DNA from: Leucobacter sp. UT-8R-CII-1-4
GTDB lineage: Bacteria; Actinomycetota; Actinomycetes; Actinomycetales; Microbacteriaceae
Direction: 5' to 3'
NCBI RefSeq assembly: GCF_030010235.1
Contig: NZ_JASCRS010000003.1
Span: 248,001 to 312,000 of the forward strand
Length of the DNA: 64,000 nucleotides
Positions within the stretch are counted from its first letter, which is position 1; every line of letters starts with the position of its first letter. Positions 26,922 through 36,713 of the stretch are shown piece by piece. The translations under genes were made by a program, and so were the position numbers. Under the pieces are notes generated by a model. It saw nothing but the letters and a program-made list of their open reading frames with translations, was not told where the DNA came from and did not search any database.

Positions 26922-28169
26922 TCAGCCGGAGCTTGTTTCATTTGCTGTCGTGGCGGCGTGCACCGTGCTCGCTTTGCGTAACTTGCGCCACGGTGAAATA
27001 GCGACTGCGATCAGGCAACCGGCAAGGAGTGCCCAAAAAGCAGAACTGAGGCCCGCGATTTGCACGCCAGAGGCAGCCACCAGCATGGTGACGGCGGCGG
27101 GTAGACGCAACGCTGGATCGGCCATGGCGCTTGCGCAGGCCGCCGCAAAAGCGCCAAACAACGCAATACCTGCAACCGTCTGCATAATCTCAGGGGGAGC
27201 CGCGAGCACGGCCGCGGCAAGCCCGGTACTTGTGAGGCCCAGCACAATATAGGCGACTCCGGCAGTGATCCCGGCGATCCAGCGTTGCTCTTTTCTGCCG
27301 GCCTCTGGCCCGGCCGCCAGCGCCGCGCTGATCGCCGCTAGGTTGATCGCGTGGCCACCAAATGGTGCGCTTACGATGCTGCCGAATCCAGTCGCGACTA
27401 GCGCCGGGCGCCAAGGCACTTGATACCCGAAGCCCGCCATGACGGCGACTCCGGGAATGTTCTGCGATGCCATCGTGACAATGTAGAGCGGAAGCGCGAT
27501 TCCCGTGAGCGCTTGGATCGTGAACGTTGGGGTGGTCCACTCAGCGACCGGAATGAAGGCGCTCGCGGCAGGGGCGTTTCCGTTGTTACTGAGGTGGATC
27601 AGGATCACAACCAGCGCGACAGCGAGTGCGGCTGGCACTGCCCACTTTGGCGCCAGCTTCGTCATCACCAGCCAGGTCAGCACTATCGGCAATACCGAAA
27701 GCGGGTGGCTTGCGAGGGAGGTGACGGGTGCGATGCACAGCGGAAGCAAAATGCCAGCGAGCATTGCTTGGGCCAGCGGGACGGGTATGCGCTGAACAAG
27801 CTTTGCAAGGCCAGGCCACAGCCCGGTGACGGTGAGGAGCACACCGCAGCAGACAAACGCGCCGATTGCCGCCGGCCAACCACCAGCAACCATGCCTGTG
27901 CTCAGCAGCAGGGCCGCGCCCGGTGTGGACCAGGCCGAAGTGATCGGCATTCGAAAACGCCAAGAGAGCAACACCGATGCAATGCCCATGGTGATCGTGA
28001 CCGCAAGCAACCCCGAGGCTGCCTGGCGCGGTGTCGCGCCGACGGCTTGCAGTCCGCCGAGCACCACGGCAAACGCCGCGGTGAAGCCAACCAGAGCGCA
28101 GACGAGCCCGGCAGTTACCGGGACGAGGAGATGCGTGGGTGGGCGCGTCTTCGCGTCGGTGCGACTCAT
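26922..28169 (-). CDS. benE: BenE-family benzoate/proton symporter
   Basis: 415 residues with about 12 transmembrane helices. It shows the BenE features SAWSTPGAALLLSTG in helices 3-4, LPLYIVTMASQNIPGVAVM and FGGHAINLAAISAALAAGPEA. The prototype imports benzoate with a proton; no benzoate degradation genes are nearby, so the aromatic acid carried is uncertain. The gene is divergent from the MFS gene at 28260. Confidence 0.85.
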   Translation of the reverse strand: MSRTDAKTRPPTHLLVPVTAGLVCALVGFTAAFAVVLGGLQAVGATPRQAASGLLAVTITMGIASVLLSWRFRMPITSAWSTPGAALLLSTGMVAGGWPAAIGAFVCCGVLLTVTGLWPGLAKLVQRIPVPLAQAMLAGILLPLCIAPVTSLASHPLSVLPIVLTWLVMTKLAPKWAVPAALAVALVVILIHLSNNGNAPAASAFIPVAEWTTPTFTIQALTGIALPLYIVTMASQNIPGVAVMAGFGYQVPWRPALVATGFGSIVSAPFGGHAINLAAISAALAAGPEAGRKEQRWIAGITAGVAYIVLGLTSTGLAAAVLAAPPEIMQTVAGIALFGAFAAACASAMADPALRLPAAVTMLVAASGVQIAGLSSAFWALLAGCLIAVAISPWRKLRKASTVHAATTANETSSG

Positions 28170-28259
28170 GGGGAGAATCTAACACGCGTGGATCGCCGGG
28201 CCGGGTCGCTGCAGCAGCGCATGTGCATAAACGTCGGTGCTGGGGCGTAGTCTTGCTGG

Positions 28260-29759
28260 GTGAGTAATCCAGAGACTTCAGCGCCCCAGCCAGACCCGAA
28301 GATTAGGCCGTGGGCCGCACTCTGGACGCTCGTGCTCGGCTTCTTTATGATTCTGGTCGACACCACGATTGTCTCAGTCGCGAACCCATCGATCATGTCG
28401 GCGCTTGACACCACTATGACGGCGACGCTCTGGGCGACTAGCGCGTATCTGCTGGCTTACGCTGTGCCGCTTTTGATTACGGGTCGACTCGGTGATCGCT
28501 TCGGACCGCGTCGTATCTACCTCATTGGCTTGGTGATGTTCACCCTGTCATCGCTTGCGTGTGGGCTCTCGGGCAACATTGAGATGCTGATTGGCGCTCG
28601 TGTCTTCCAGGGTCTTGGTGCCGCGCTGATGACCCCGCAGACGATGGCCGTGATCACACGAATCTTCCCGCCGCGGGAGCGCGGATCGGCGATGGCTATC
28701 TGGGGTGTGACGGCAGGCGCGGCTACTCTGATCGGGCCAATTCTTGGCGGGTTCCTGCTTGATTCGCTCGGGTGGGAGTGGATCTTCTTTATTAATCTGC
28801 CGGTCGGCCTGATCGCCTTTGTGTTGACCCTGCGTTACGTGCCGGTACTGCCCACAAACGCACACCGTTTTGACTGGCTTGGTGTGGTGCTCAGCGCCGT
28901 CGGCATGTTCTTGCTGGTGTTTGGTATTCAAGAGGGCGAGAGTTTTGACTGGGGCATGATCTGGGGCCCAATCTCGGTGTGGAGCCTGATCATTTCTGGT
29001 GCCGTAGTGCTGGTGCTGTTCTTCGTTTGGCAGAAAGTGCAGCGCGGCGAGCCGCTGATTCCTCTTGAGATTTTCCGCGACCGAAATTTTTCGGTTGGCA
29101 CTCTGGTCATCATTACCGTCGGTTTCTCGATCACGAGCATGAGCCTGCCACTGATGTTCTACCTGCAGCTCGTGCGTGGTCTCACGCCAACTCAATCGGC
29201 ACTGATGATGGTGCCAATGGCAGTGCTGTCGATTGCGCTTGCGCGTCCAGTAGGTTTGCTGATCGACCGAAATGAACCTCAGCGTATGCCGCTTGTGGGG
29301 CTCGTTGGTGTGGCGGCAGGCATTCTGCTGTATTCGATGATGGCCACACCAGACACTTCGATCTGGTTGCTGTTGATTCCGAGCGCGGTGCTCGGTGTTG
29401 GCAATGCCTTTATGTGGGGTCCGCTCGCCTCGATCACGACTTTTGCATTGCCGCCAAAGCTCGCTGGTGCGGGTTCGGGCGTTTACAACACCAGTCGCCA
29501 GGTGGGTGCCGTGCTCGGTTCGGCTGCCATGGCCGTGTTGATGCAGTCGCGGCTGACCGCGCAATTTGGTGAGGCAGCTTCGTCGGCCGGTGGTTTCTCT
29601 GAGGGGCACGTCGGTGCATTGCCGGAGCCGCTGCGTGAGGGGTTTGCAACCGCGATGTCGCAGTCGATTCTGATGCCAATGGGAGTCATTCTTGTTGGTG
29701 CCGTAGTCGCGCTGTTCTTCGTGAAACGACCAACCAGGACTGGCCCAGTAAAGGTCTAA
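28260..29759 (+). CDS. MFS drug exporter, DHA2 (EmrB/QacA) family
   Basis: 499 residues with 14 predicted transmembrane helices. Family marks are the helix-1 motif D-1 (FMILVDTTIVSVANPSIM), motif A GRLGDRFGPRR in loop 2-3 and the motif C-like WGVTAGAATLIGPILGG in helix 5. It probably exports cationic or hydrophobic compounds by proton antiport. GTG start; divergent from benE with 90 bases between, and 36 bases upstream of the ABC exporter in the same direction. Confidence 0.9.
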   Translation: MSNPETSAPQPDPKIRPWAALWTLVLGFFMILVDTTIVSVANPSIMSALDTTMTATLWATSAYLLAYAVPLLITGRLGDRFGPRRIYLIGLVMFTLSSLACGLSGNIEMLIGARVFQGLGAALMTPQTMAVITRIFPPRERGSAMAIWGVTAGAATLIGPILGGFLLDSLGWEWIFFINLPVGLIAFVLTLRYVPVLPTNAHRFDWLGVVLSAVGMFLLVFGIQEGESFDWGMIWGPISVWSLIISGAVVLVLFFVWQKVQRGEPLIPLEIFRDRNFSVGTLVIITVGFSITSMSLPLMFYLQLVRGLTPTQSALMMVPMAVLSIALARPVGLLIDRNEPQRMPLVGLVGVAAGILLYSMMATPDTSIWLLLIPSAVLGVGNAFMWGPLASITTFALPPKLAGAGSGVYNTSRQVGAVLGSAAMAVLMQSRLTAQFGEAASSAGGFSEGHVGALPEPLREGFATAMSQSILMPMGVILVGAVVALFFVKRPTRTGPVKV

Positions 29760-29795
29760 TCACGCGGTGACGGTGGTGGGGGCTACCCTGAGACC

Positions 29796-31670
29796 ATGAG
29801 CATGGGACAGGGCGGTGGGCCGGGGCGAGGATCGCGCGTCTCGGGCGGCGATATCGCCAAACAGCGCGAGCTGAACCGGCAAGCCCCCGAGGTTGAGGGT
29901 CTTGGCCGTCGCATCGCCGAGCTCTTTTCGCCGTACCGGGGCCGGCTTGGCATCATTATCGCTTTGGTTTTGGTGTCGGCAGCGCTCGGTATCGTGCCGC
30001 CGCTTATCACCCAACGGGTGTTTGACGATGGGCTTTTTCCGCCAAGCGGATCACCCAACATGCCAGTGCTTATCTGGCTGGTCACGATCATGTTGCTCGT
30101 GTTCGTCGTAAGCCAGGTGCTCGGCATCGTGCAAACGAAGTTCACTGCCGAGGTCGGCAATAGCGTGATGGGTGACCTCAGGGTCAAGCTTTTCTCGCAT
30201 CTGCAATCGATGGAGCTCGGCTTTTTCACTCGTACAAAAACCGGGGTGATCCAGTCTCGTCTGCAAAACGATGTGGGCGGCGTAGCGAGCGTGCTCTCGA
30301 ACACGGTCTCAAGCGTGATCGGCAACACCGTCACGGTGATCGCGGCTTTTGTCGCCATGTTGCTGCTGAGCTGGCAACTCACAATCATTGCTCTTGTACT
30401 CTTGCCGATTCTTGTTGCTGGGCAGCGCAGAGTCGGTCAGATTCGAGCACGAATCGCAGGCGAAACCCAAGAGTCGCTCAGCGAAATGAGCGCGATTACT
30501 CAAGAGGCGCTCTCGGTGTCGGGCGTGCTGCTCGCAAAAACCTATTCGCGCCAGCGAGCAGAGACCGAGCGCTACGCGGTTGAGAACAACAACCAGATCA
30601 GACTTCAGGTGCGCCAGGCTATGAGTGGCCAGCTCTTCTTCGGTGTTATTCAGGTCTTCATGTCTGCCGTGCCAGCCATTGTCTACCTCGTCTCTGGCTG
30701 GATCATTGCCAATGCGCAGGGCCAGGGTTTCGACGCCGGTATCACCGCGGGCACCATCGTCGCTTTCACCACGGTGCAGGCCAGACTGCTCTTCCCGATG
30801 ATGGCACTGATGCGGGTCGCGCTCGATCTGCAGACCTCGAGAGCGCTTTTCGCCCGCATCTTTGAATACCTTGATCTTGAACCGGCGATCCTCGATGCTG
30901 CAGACGCAAAAGAGCCAAACGAAACAGGCGAACGAGCCGGGCGCGTGCAATTTGAGCGGGTCACTTTCCGCTATCCGGATGCTGCCGTCGAGAGCGCGCC
31001 CACGCTTGATCGGGTCTCATTCACAGTTGAACCCGGCGAGTTTGTCGCTTTTGTTGGAGCCTCAGGGTCTGGCAAGACCACTATCGGATCGCTGATCCCC
31101 CGTCTCTATGAGGCCAGCGAAGGCAGCGTGCGCTATGCCGGGGAGGACGTGCGTACGCTTCGCCAAGAGGCGCTGATGGACAGGATCGGCGTGGTCACCC
31201 AGGAGCCCTACCTCTTTCACGCAAGTATCGCCGACAACCTTCGTTACGCTGACCCCGAGGCGAGCCAAGAACAGATTGAGGCTGCCGCTAAACTCGCCAA
31301 TATTCATGAGACCATCGTGTCTTTTGAACAGGGTTACGACACGATTGTTGGCGAGCGCGGCTACCGGCTTTCAGGCGGCGAGAAGCAGCGGATCGCCATC
31401 GCGCGAGTGCTGCTGAAGAACCCGCGGGTGTTGGTGCTCGACGAAGCGACCAGTGCGCTCGACACCGTCAACGAACGTATTGTTCAGCGTGCGCTTGATG
31501 ACGCCCGCAGCGGGCGCACCACCATCGCTATTGCGCATCGGCTTTCGACCATTGTCGACGCCGACCGTATCTACGTAGTCTCGGCGGGGCGCATCATCGA
31601 GCAGGGCAGCCACGAGGAGCTACTTGAGTTCGATGGCGCCTACGCCGAACTGTACGCACAGCAGAGCTGA
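29796..31670 (+). CDS. ABC exporter half-transporter (membrane + ATPase)
   Basis: 624 residues: a charged N-terminus, six transmembrane helices (about 45-330) and an ATPase domain (about 370-610). Motifs are Walker A GASGSGKT, signature LSGGEKQR, Walker B VLVLDEAT, and the His-loop AHRLS. Probably a homodimeric lipid or drug exporter. It follows the DHA2 exporter gene closely and may share its transcript; its stop is only 4 bases from that of lysA on the other strand, with no clear terminator. Confidence 0.9.
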   Translation: MSMGQGGGPGRGSRVSGGDIAKQRELNRQAPEVEGLGRRIAELFSPYRGRLGIIIALVLVSAALGIVPPLITQRVFDDGLFPPSGSPNMPVLIWLVTIMLLVFVVSQVLGIVQTKFTAEVGNSVMGDLRVKLFSHLQSMELGFFTRTKTGVIQSRLQNDVGGVASVLSNTVSSVIGNTVTVIAAFVAMLLLSWQLTIIALVLLPILVAGQRRVGQIRARIAGETQESLSEMSAITQEALSVSGVLLAKTYSRQRAETERYAVENNNQIRLQVRQAMSGQLFFGVIQVFMSAVPAIVYLVSGWIIANAQGQGFDAGITAGTIVAFTTVQARLLFPMMALMRVALDLQTSRALFARIFEYLDLEPAILDAADAKEPNETGERAGRVQFERVTFRYPDAAVESAPTLDRVSFTVEPGEFVAFVGASGSGKTTIGSLIPRLYEASEGSVRYAGEDVRTLRQEALMDRIGVVTQEPYLFHASIADNLRYADPEASQEQIEAAAKLANIHETIVSFEQGYDTIVGERGYRLSGGEKQRIAIARVLLKNPRVLVLDEATSALDTVNERIVQRALDDARSGRTTIAIAHRLSTIVDADRIYVVSAGRIIEQGSHEELLEFDGAYAELYAQQS

Positions 31671-31674
31671 TTGG

Positions 31675-32970
31675 TTAGCTTTCGAGAGCGGGTGCGTGTG
31701 TAGCGAGCAGGTCGGCGTAGGTCTCGCGGCGAGTGACCAGTCGTGCTTTGCTTTCGCTCACAAAAACAATGGCTGGCTTGAGCGCGCCGTTGTAATTGTT
31801 TGAAGTGGTGTACGAGTAGGCGCCTGTGGTCGCCATGACCAGCACATCACCGACCTCTGCGCGTGGCAACTCAGCTCCGTCAATCAGCAGATCGCCCGAC
31901 TCGCACTGTCGGCCGACCAACTGCACGCTCTCGGCAGCAGCCTCATCGGCGCGGTTCGCGAGTATCGCCTCGTAGCGCTGCTGAGTGAGCGCAACATCAA
32001 GCTGATCTGCCATGCCGCCGTCGACGGCGACGAACACCTGACCGGTGCGTTTCACAGAAACCACACGGTACACGCTGACACCGGCGCGTGCCACGAGCGA
32101 GCGACCGGGTTCGATCAGCAGGCGCGCGTCAGCTGGCAGGTGTGCTCGGGCAGCGGCGACAATTGCGTCGAGGTATGACTCGACGCTTGGCGCATCATCA
32201 CTGTGGGTGTAGCGCACCCCGAGGCCGCCGCCAATGTCGTAGGTAGGAAACTCGCCAGCGGTTGAGATCTTTGCAACGGCTTCGGCGAATTGCGTGGTGT
32301 TCAGGATCTGCGAGCCGATGTGCAAGTGCACGCCCTCGAAACGCATCATCGGGTGCGTGCGCATGCGCGCGATGGCCGCGAGGGCCTGATCCATCGGCAG
32401 GCCAAACTTTGAGCGGGTGCCGCCGGTGGCTTGTGAGGCGTGAGTTTCGGCCTCGACGCCTGGGATCACGCGAAGCAGCAGCGCCTGAGGCTCGGTGAGC
32501 AGTGCGTCTAGGCGATCCAACTCGTCTTCGTTGTCAACGATGATGGTGCCAACACCGCGTTCAATAGCAAACGCGAGTTCTTCGCTGGTTTTCGCGTTGC
32601 CATGAAAGTAGATGCGCGCTGGATCGACACCGGCTGCGAGGGCGAGGTGCAGTTCGCCAGCGCCGGCCACATCGACGGCGAGTCCCTCTTCTTGGGCGAT
32701 CTGGTACATGCCGACGGCGGGTAGTGATTTTGAGGCGAAGAGCACGTCGGAGTTTGGCCAGCGTTCGCGCAGGCCGGTGACAAATCGACGGGCTTGTTCG
32801 CGAAGTCCCTGCTCATCAAACACATGCAGCGGTGTGCCGAATTGTTCGGCGAGTTCGGTGATGGCGACGCCGCCAATTCGAAGTTCGCCACTGGCCGAGA
32901 CGTCGCTGTGCTCGGGCAGCATTCCGCTCAGGCGTGCCGCGTGAGAGTCGTGTGCTGGCGCTGCGGTCAT
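31675..32970 (-). CDS. lysA: Diaminopimelate decarboxylase
   Basis: 431 residues, fold III PLP enzyme making L-lysine from meso-diaminopimelate. The PLP lysine is K81 (FASKSLP); HIGSQI, GGGLGVRY and the phosphate/substrate motif EPGRSLVARAG follow. The C-terminal CESGDLL contributes the active-site Cys of the dimer. It stands alone, divergent from a GntR/UTRA regulator, with an operator-like palindrome just downstream of its -10 element. Most lysA genes sit with argS or homoserine genes; this setting suggests control by the peptide cluster regulator (inference). Confidence 0.93.
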   Translation of the reverse strand: MTAAPAHDSHAARLSGMLPEHSDVSASGELRIGGVAITELAEQFGTPLHVFDEQGLREQARRFVTGLRERWPNSDVLFASKSLPAVGMYQIAQEEGLAVDVAGAGELHLALAAGVDPARIYFHGNAKTSEELAFAIERGVGTIIVDNEDELDRLDALLTEPQALLLRVIPGVEAETHASQATGGTRSKFGLPMDQALAAIARMRTHPMMRFEGVHLHIGSQILNTTQFAEAVAKISTAGEFPTYDIGGGLGVRYTHSDDAPSVESYLDAIVAAARAHLPADARLLIEPGRSLVARAGVSVYRVVSVKRTGQVFVAVDGGMADQLDVALTQQRYEAILANRADEAAAESVQLVGRQCESGDLLIDGAELPRAEVGDVLVMATTGAYSYTTSNNYNGALKPAIVFVSESKARLVTRRETYADLLATHAPALES

Positions 32971-32985
32971 GAGTCCTCCTGGATT

Positions 32986-32999
32986 CTTGTTATACCTAG
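32986..32999. promoter_or_regulatory. GntR-type operator between lysA and the regulator
   Basis: CTTGTTATACCTAG is one base short of a perfect HutC-type palindrome. On the minus strand it lies just after a TATACT -10-like hexamer (33001-33006) for lysA. A 13-of-14 match occurs at 41087-41100. Confidence 0.55.
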
Positions 33000-33079
33000 C
33001 AGTATATGACGAGACAATAGCTTGCTACTCTAGGTTGACGAATTATAAGTTCACGATGGTGTAAACCGGAGGTATCGCG

Positions 33080-33913
33080 TTGGCAACGACAACATCGGGT
33101 GTGCCGACACCACCCCAGCCGGCAGCCGGTCGAGAGCTGCGCTACCAGCGCGTCTACGACCTTGTACTGCGCCTCATTGAAGAGGATGGCCTAGAGCCAG
33201 GCGACAAACTGCCCAGCACGGCAGAACTCACAAAACTTGCTGACGTAAGTGTGATCTCGGTGCGCAGAGCGCTCGACGAACTCGACCACGACGGCGTAAT
33301 CGAGCGCCACCAGGGCCTCGGCACTTTTGTTGCAAAACCGCGCTTGATCAGTCAGCCCGGTCGCGCGGGCGCACTGCTGGGCACAATCTCGCAAGATGAA
33401 CGCCCAGTTGAGTTTTCAACCAAGCTGGTGCGCATCGCTGTGGGTATGCCGAGCCGCAATCACGTTCGTGCGCTCGACATTCAAGAAGGGCAGCCGGTCT
33501 GGGAGATTACCCGTGTGCGCCTACGCGACGGCCGCGAAACCGTCGCCGAGCGCGCAACCCTACCGCTGAGCCTCGTGCCCGCGCTTGACGAAGAACAGCT
33601 GGCCGAAGGCCGCTCGCTCTATGAACTGCTCGAAGAACGCCACGGCATCTCTGAAGCCTACGCAGAGCAGGTGTTTCAAGTGGATCGCCCAAGTCAGTGG
33701 GAACGAGAACTGCTCGGGCTCGGACCAAACGACACTGTGATGCGCGTGCGCGGTGTGAGCTACACCGAAGACGATGTTGCCTTCGACTCGTACCAGCAGT
33801 CCTACCGGGCCGACGAGTTCTTGTTTTACGTGCAGGGCTCACGCTCCACACCGCGCCTATTGAACCCCGAGTCAGTTGGCTCATGGGGAGTGCGTGCGCT
33901 GGGCGGCGAATAA
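33080..33913 (+). CDS. GntR/HutC-family regulator with UTRA domain
   Basis: 277 residues. The winged-HTH (about 20-90) has the GntR pattern LIEEDGLEPGDKLPSTAELT and the recognition helix SVISVRRALDELDHDGVIE. The C-terminal UTRA ligand domain (about 110-265) should bind a small molecule, often a sugar phosphate or amino-acid derivative. The start is a TTG with GGAGG at 33068-33072. It probably represses lysA and the 41142 operon through the shared palindrome, and perhaps the transporter genes beside it. The ligand is unknown. Confidence 0.88.
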   Translation: MATTTSGVPTPPQPAAGRELRYQRVYDLVLRLIEEDGLEPGDKLPSTAELTKLADVSVISVRRALDELDHDGVIERHQGLGTFVAKPRLISQPGRAGALLGTISQDERPVEFSTKLVRIAVGMPSRNHVRALDIQEGQPVWEITRVRLRDGRETVAERATLPLSLVPALDEEQLAEGRSLYELLEERHGISEAYAEQVFQVDRPSQWERELLGLGPNDTVMRVRGVSYTEDDVAFDSYQQSYRADEFLFYVQGSRSTPRLLNPESVGSWGVRALGGE

Positions 33914-33960
33914 GCGATCAGCCGCCGACAGCCAGAAGCTGGCCGCACAGGCGTCCGAGC

Positions 33961-34010
33961 AAAACGTGGGGGCCGCACCTCTCAAAGATAAGGTGCGGCC
34001 CCCACGTTTT
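33961..34010. terminator. Bidirectional terminator, 20-bp perfect stem
   Basis: Arms 33961-33980 and 33991-34010 pair perfectly (AAAACGTGGGGGCCGCACCT and its complement) around a 10-base loop, giving a T-run on either strand. It serves the convergent regulator and transporter genes. Confidence 0.92.
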
Positions 34011-34020
34011 TGCCCGAATA

Positions 34021-35667
34021 CTACGCGTTTGAGTGCGCAGGGTCTGGGCTCGGAATGCTGTTGATGAGCAACTGGGTATACGGATCCCGCGGGTGATTCA
34101 CCACCTCGTCTGGCGTGCCTGACTCAATGATTCGGCCCTCGCGCATCACAATAATTCGGTCGGCGTACTCCGCCGCAGTCGAAAGATCGTGTGTGATCAT
34201 CAAAATGCCAAGGCCCGCAGAGTCTTTGAGATCTGCAAGCAGTTTCAACACACCCGAGCGCACCGATACGTCGAGCATGCTGACCGGCTCATCTGCCAAC
34301 AGCAGCGAGGGCGTGAGCACGAGTCCCGAAGCGATCGCGACGCGCTGCCGCTGACCGCCCGAAAGCTGGTGCGGGTATCGATACAGGTAGTTCTCAACGG
34401 GGGTGAGGCCAACCGATTCGAGAGCCGCCTCGATCCGCTGCATACGCTCAGCCCGACTGCCTCCGACCCGGTGAATCAGCAGCGGCTCTTCAAGGGTGTC
34501 AGCGACAGTGAAGCGCACATCGAGCGACTCGTACGGGTCCTGGAAGATTGGCTGCACCTTGGAACGCAAGGTTTTGCGTTCTTTTCTGCGCGCACCAAGA
34601 GCCGCAATGCCATCAACGGAGATGCTGCCTGTCGCCTCGGGCACGAGGCCCATAATCGACTGCAGGGTGGTCGTCTTCCCACAGCCAGACTGGCCCACCA
34701 GCGCCACCATTTCGCCGCGCTCAACGCTGAACGAAATCCCATCAACCGCAAGGTGATCGCGCTTGCCGGCGTAGTGCACCGTGAGGTTGCTCACCGAGAG
34801 CAACGGCTCAGGTTTACTGCCAGCCGCACTCGTCGCACCAGTGGTGCTTTCTGCGCGATCGGCTGTCGCAACCTGCGCGATATCGGGGGTCGATTCAAAA
34901 AGCGTGCGGGTGTATGGATGGGCAGGGTTGCGATAAAGCTGTTCAACCTCGCCCACCTCAACAATTTCGCCCGCCTGCATGACGGCTGCCCGAGAACAAC
35001 TCTGCGCAACCACACCAAGGTCGTGGGTTACCAGAATCACAGCGAGGCCGAGACGGTCAGAAAGCTCAACGAGGAGCTTCAGAATCTGATCCTGTACCAC
35101 CACGTCGAGCGCCGTGGTGGGCTCGTCGGCGAGCAGCACTTTCGGCTCACAAGAGAGCGCCATCGCGATAACCGCGCGCTGCTTCATGCCACCAGAAAGC
35201 TCATGCGGGTAGCGCTTCTCGGTGCCTTCAGGCAGGCCAACAAGGCCGAGCAGCTCGCGAACGCGCTCGGCAATGCTTTCCCGAGCGAATCCGTGAAAAC
35301 GCAGCGCCTCTTCGATCTGCCAGCCAATTGTCTTCACCGGGTTGAACGCGCTCATCGCGCCCTGGAACACCATCGCAATGTCTTTCCAGCGATGAGGGCG
35401 CACGGTCGCATCGCCGCCAGCAATGATGTCTTTGCCCTCAAGCAGAATCTGGCCACTTACTGTCGCATTTGCGGGCAAGAGGCCGAGGGCCGCGAGAATC
35501 GTGGTGGTTTTGCCGCAGCCTGACTCGCCGACTAAGCCCAGTCGCTCGCCCGGTGCGAGGCTCAGGTTGATGCCGTGCACAGTCTCAATGTCTTCGCCCT
35601 GGTCGTTTGCGAACCAGACACGCAGATCACGAATCTCAAGAACCGGGGTGGTGTCTGCTGCGGTCAT
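34021..35667 (-). CDS. Oligopeptide ABC transporter, fused double ATPase
   Basis: 548 residues with two complete ATP-binding domains, equivalent to DppD and DppF fused (about 8-265 and 285-540). Each has Walker A (GESGCGKTT; GQSGCGKTT), the signature LSGGMKQR or LSGGQRQR, and Walker B LLADEPTTALD or LLADEPVSMLD. It powers import through the permeases encoded just upstream. The true start is the ATG at 35667 (MTAADTTPVLEI), which overlaps the DppC-like gene by 4 bp; the open frame upstream to 35913 is antisense-like sequence. Confidence 0.93.
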   Translation of the reverse strand: MTAADTTPVLEIRDLRVWFANDQGEDIETVHGINLSLAPGERLGLVGESGCGKTTTILAALGLLPANATVSGQILLEGKDIIAGGDATVRPHRWKDIAMVFQGAMSAFNPVKTIGWQIEEALRFHGFARESIAERVRELLGLVGLPEGTEKRYPHELSGGMKQRAVIAMALSCEPKVLLADEPTTALDVVVQDQILKLLVELSDRLGLAVILVTHDLGVVAQSCSRAAVMQAGEIVEVGEVEQLYRNPAHPYTRTLFESTPDIAQVATADRAESTTGATSAAGSKPEPLLSVSNLTVHYAGKRDHLAVDGISFSVERGEMVALVGQSGCGKTTTLQSIMGLVPEATGSISVDGIAALGARRKERKTLRSKVQPIFQDPYESLDVRFTVADTLEEPLLIHRVGGSRAERMQRIEAALESVGLTPVENYLYRYPHQLSGGQRQRVAIASGLVLTPSLLLADEPVSMLDVSVRSGVLKLLADLKDSAGLGILMITHDLSTAAEYADRIIVMREGRIIESGTPDEVVNHPRDPYTQLLINSIPSPDPAHSNA

Positions 35668-36698
35668 TCGCCCGCTCCGTTCGTCTTGTCTGTGGTGGCG
35701 GTTGTGTCGGCTGCGCTTCGGTTTTTGCGTTTCACCGGATCGCGCGGCTTGGCATCTTCGGTCGAGCCAAGTGGGCGAATCGCCCAGGTGCGCAGTGCGA
35801 GGTGCGAGATCTTCAGGCGCGGGTTGAGTGCGTCTTCGATTGCGCGACCGACAAGATAGCAACCGAGAATCAGCAGCGCGACTGCGATGCCAGCGGGCAC
35901 GATGGCCCACCACGCACCGGTGCTAATGGCTGCGCGGGTGAAGGCGCGTTCCATGATCACGCCCCAGGTCACGGTGTTCGGATCTGAGAGGCCCAGGAAG
36001 GCGAGTGCGGTTTCGTTGAAGATTGCCACGGTGATGGCTAGCACGCCGCTTGCGGCAAGCAGGGGACCGAGCTGCGGCAGAATGTGCCGCATGATGATGC
36101 GCAGGTGACTTCCGCCGAGCGCTTCGACTCGGCGCACGTAAACGCGTTCGCGCAGGCTCTTCACCTGTGAACGAACAATACGCGCGGTGCCAGTCCACAT
36201 CAGCACGCCGATCACGATGATCACGTGGTTGAGGCTGGGGCCCCAGACCGCCGCGATTACGATCATCAGCACGATCTGAGGAATCACGAGGAAGTAATCG
36301 GTGATCCGCATGAGAACCGAATCAACCCAGCCGCCGAAGTAACCAGAAATGATGCCAACAGCAGAGCCGATCACAATCGCGATGAGAGCTGCAGTGAAGC
36401 CCACCCACATCGAGACGCGACCGCCCTCAAGCACGAGGGTGAGCACGTCAACTCCGCCATCGTCGCAGCCGAACCAGTGCGCTGACGATGGTGCTTCGAA
36501 GACTCCGCAGCTCACCTCGTTGCCGGAGTAGGGGGTGAGTACCGGGGCGAAGATCGACATCAGTAAGAAGCCGGCGATGATGGCGAGGCCGATGATGGCG
36601 CTCGGCTGCCGAATAGCTGTGGCGAATGCGCCGCGGCGGCGATCGCGAGGCCTACGCTTGCGCGGCAGTGAGAAAACGGTGGTGCCTGGTGAGGTCAT
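35664..36698 (-). CDS. Oligopeptide ABC permease, DppC type
   Basis: 344 residues with six transmembrane helices and a long N-terminal basic tail. The EAA loop reads VRRVEALGGSHLRIIMRHILPQ-like (EALGGSxxRIIxRHILP), which contacts the ATPase. The C-terminal 50 residues extend beyond the usual end and are Lys/Thr-rich. It overlaps the ATPase gene by 4 bp and follows the DppB-like gene by 15 bases. Confidence 0.92.
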   Translation of the reverse strand: MTSPGTTVFSLPRKRRPRDRRRGAFATAIRQPSAIIGLAIIAGFLLMSIFAPVLTPYSGNEVSCGVFEAPSSAHWFGCDDGGVDVLTLVLEGGRVSMWVGFTAALIAIVIGSAVGIISGYFGGWVDSVLMRITDYFLVIPQIVLMIVIAAVWGPSLNHVIIVIGVLMWTGTARIVRSQVKSLRERVYVRRVEALGGSHLRIIMRHILPQLGPLLAASGVLAITVAIFNETALAFLGLSDPNTVTWGVIMERAFTRAAISTGAWWAIVPAGIAVALLILGCYLVGRAIEDALNPRLKISHLALRTWAIRPLGSTEDAKPRDPVKRKNRSAADTTATTDKTNGAGE

Positions 36699-36713
36699 GG
36701 TTTTGCTCCCTGC

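Noticed and set aside
27420-28250. 276-codon plus-strand frame over benE
   Set aside because: Very rich in Arg/His/Gln, without any motif; antisense to a well-supported transporter gene.
34189-35523. 444-codon plus-strand frame over the double ATPase
   Set aside because: Antisense shadow; the minus strand holds two full sets of ABC motifs.
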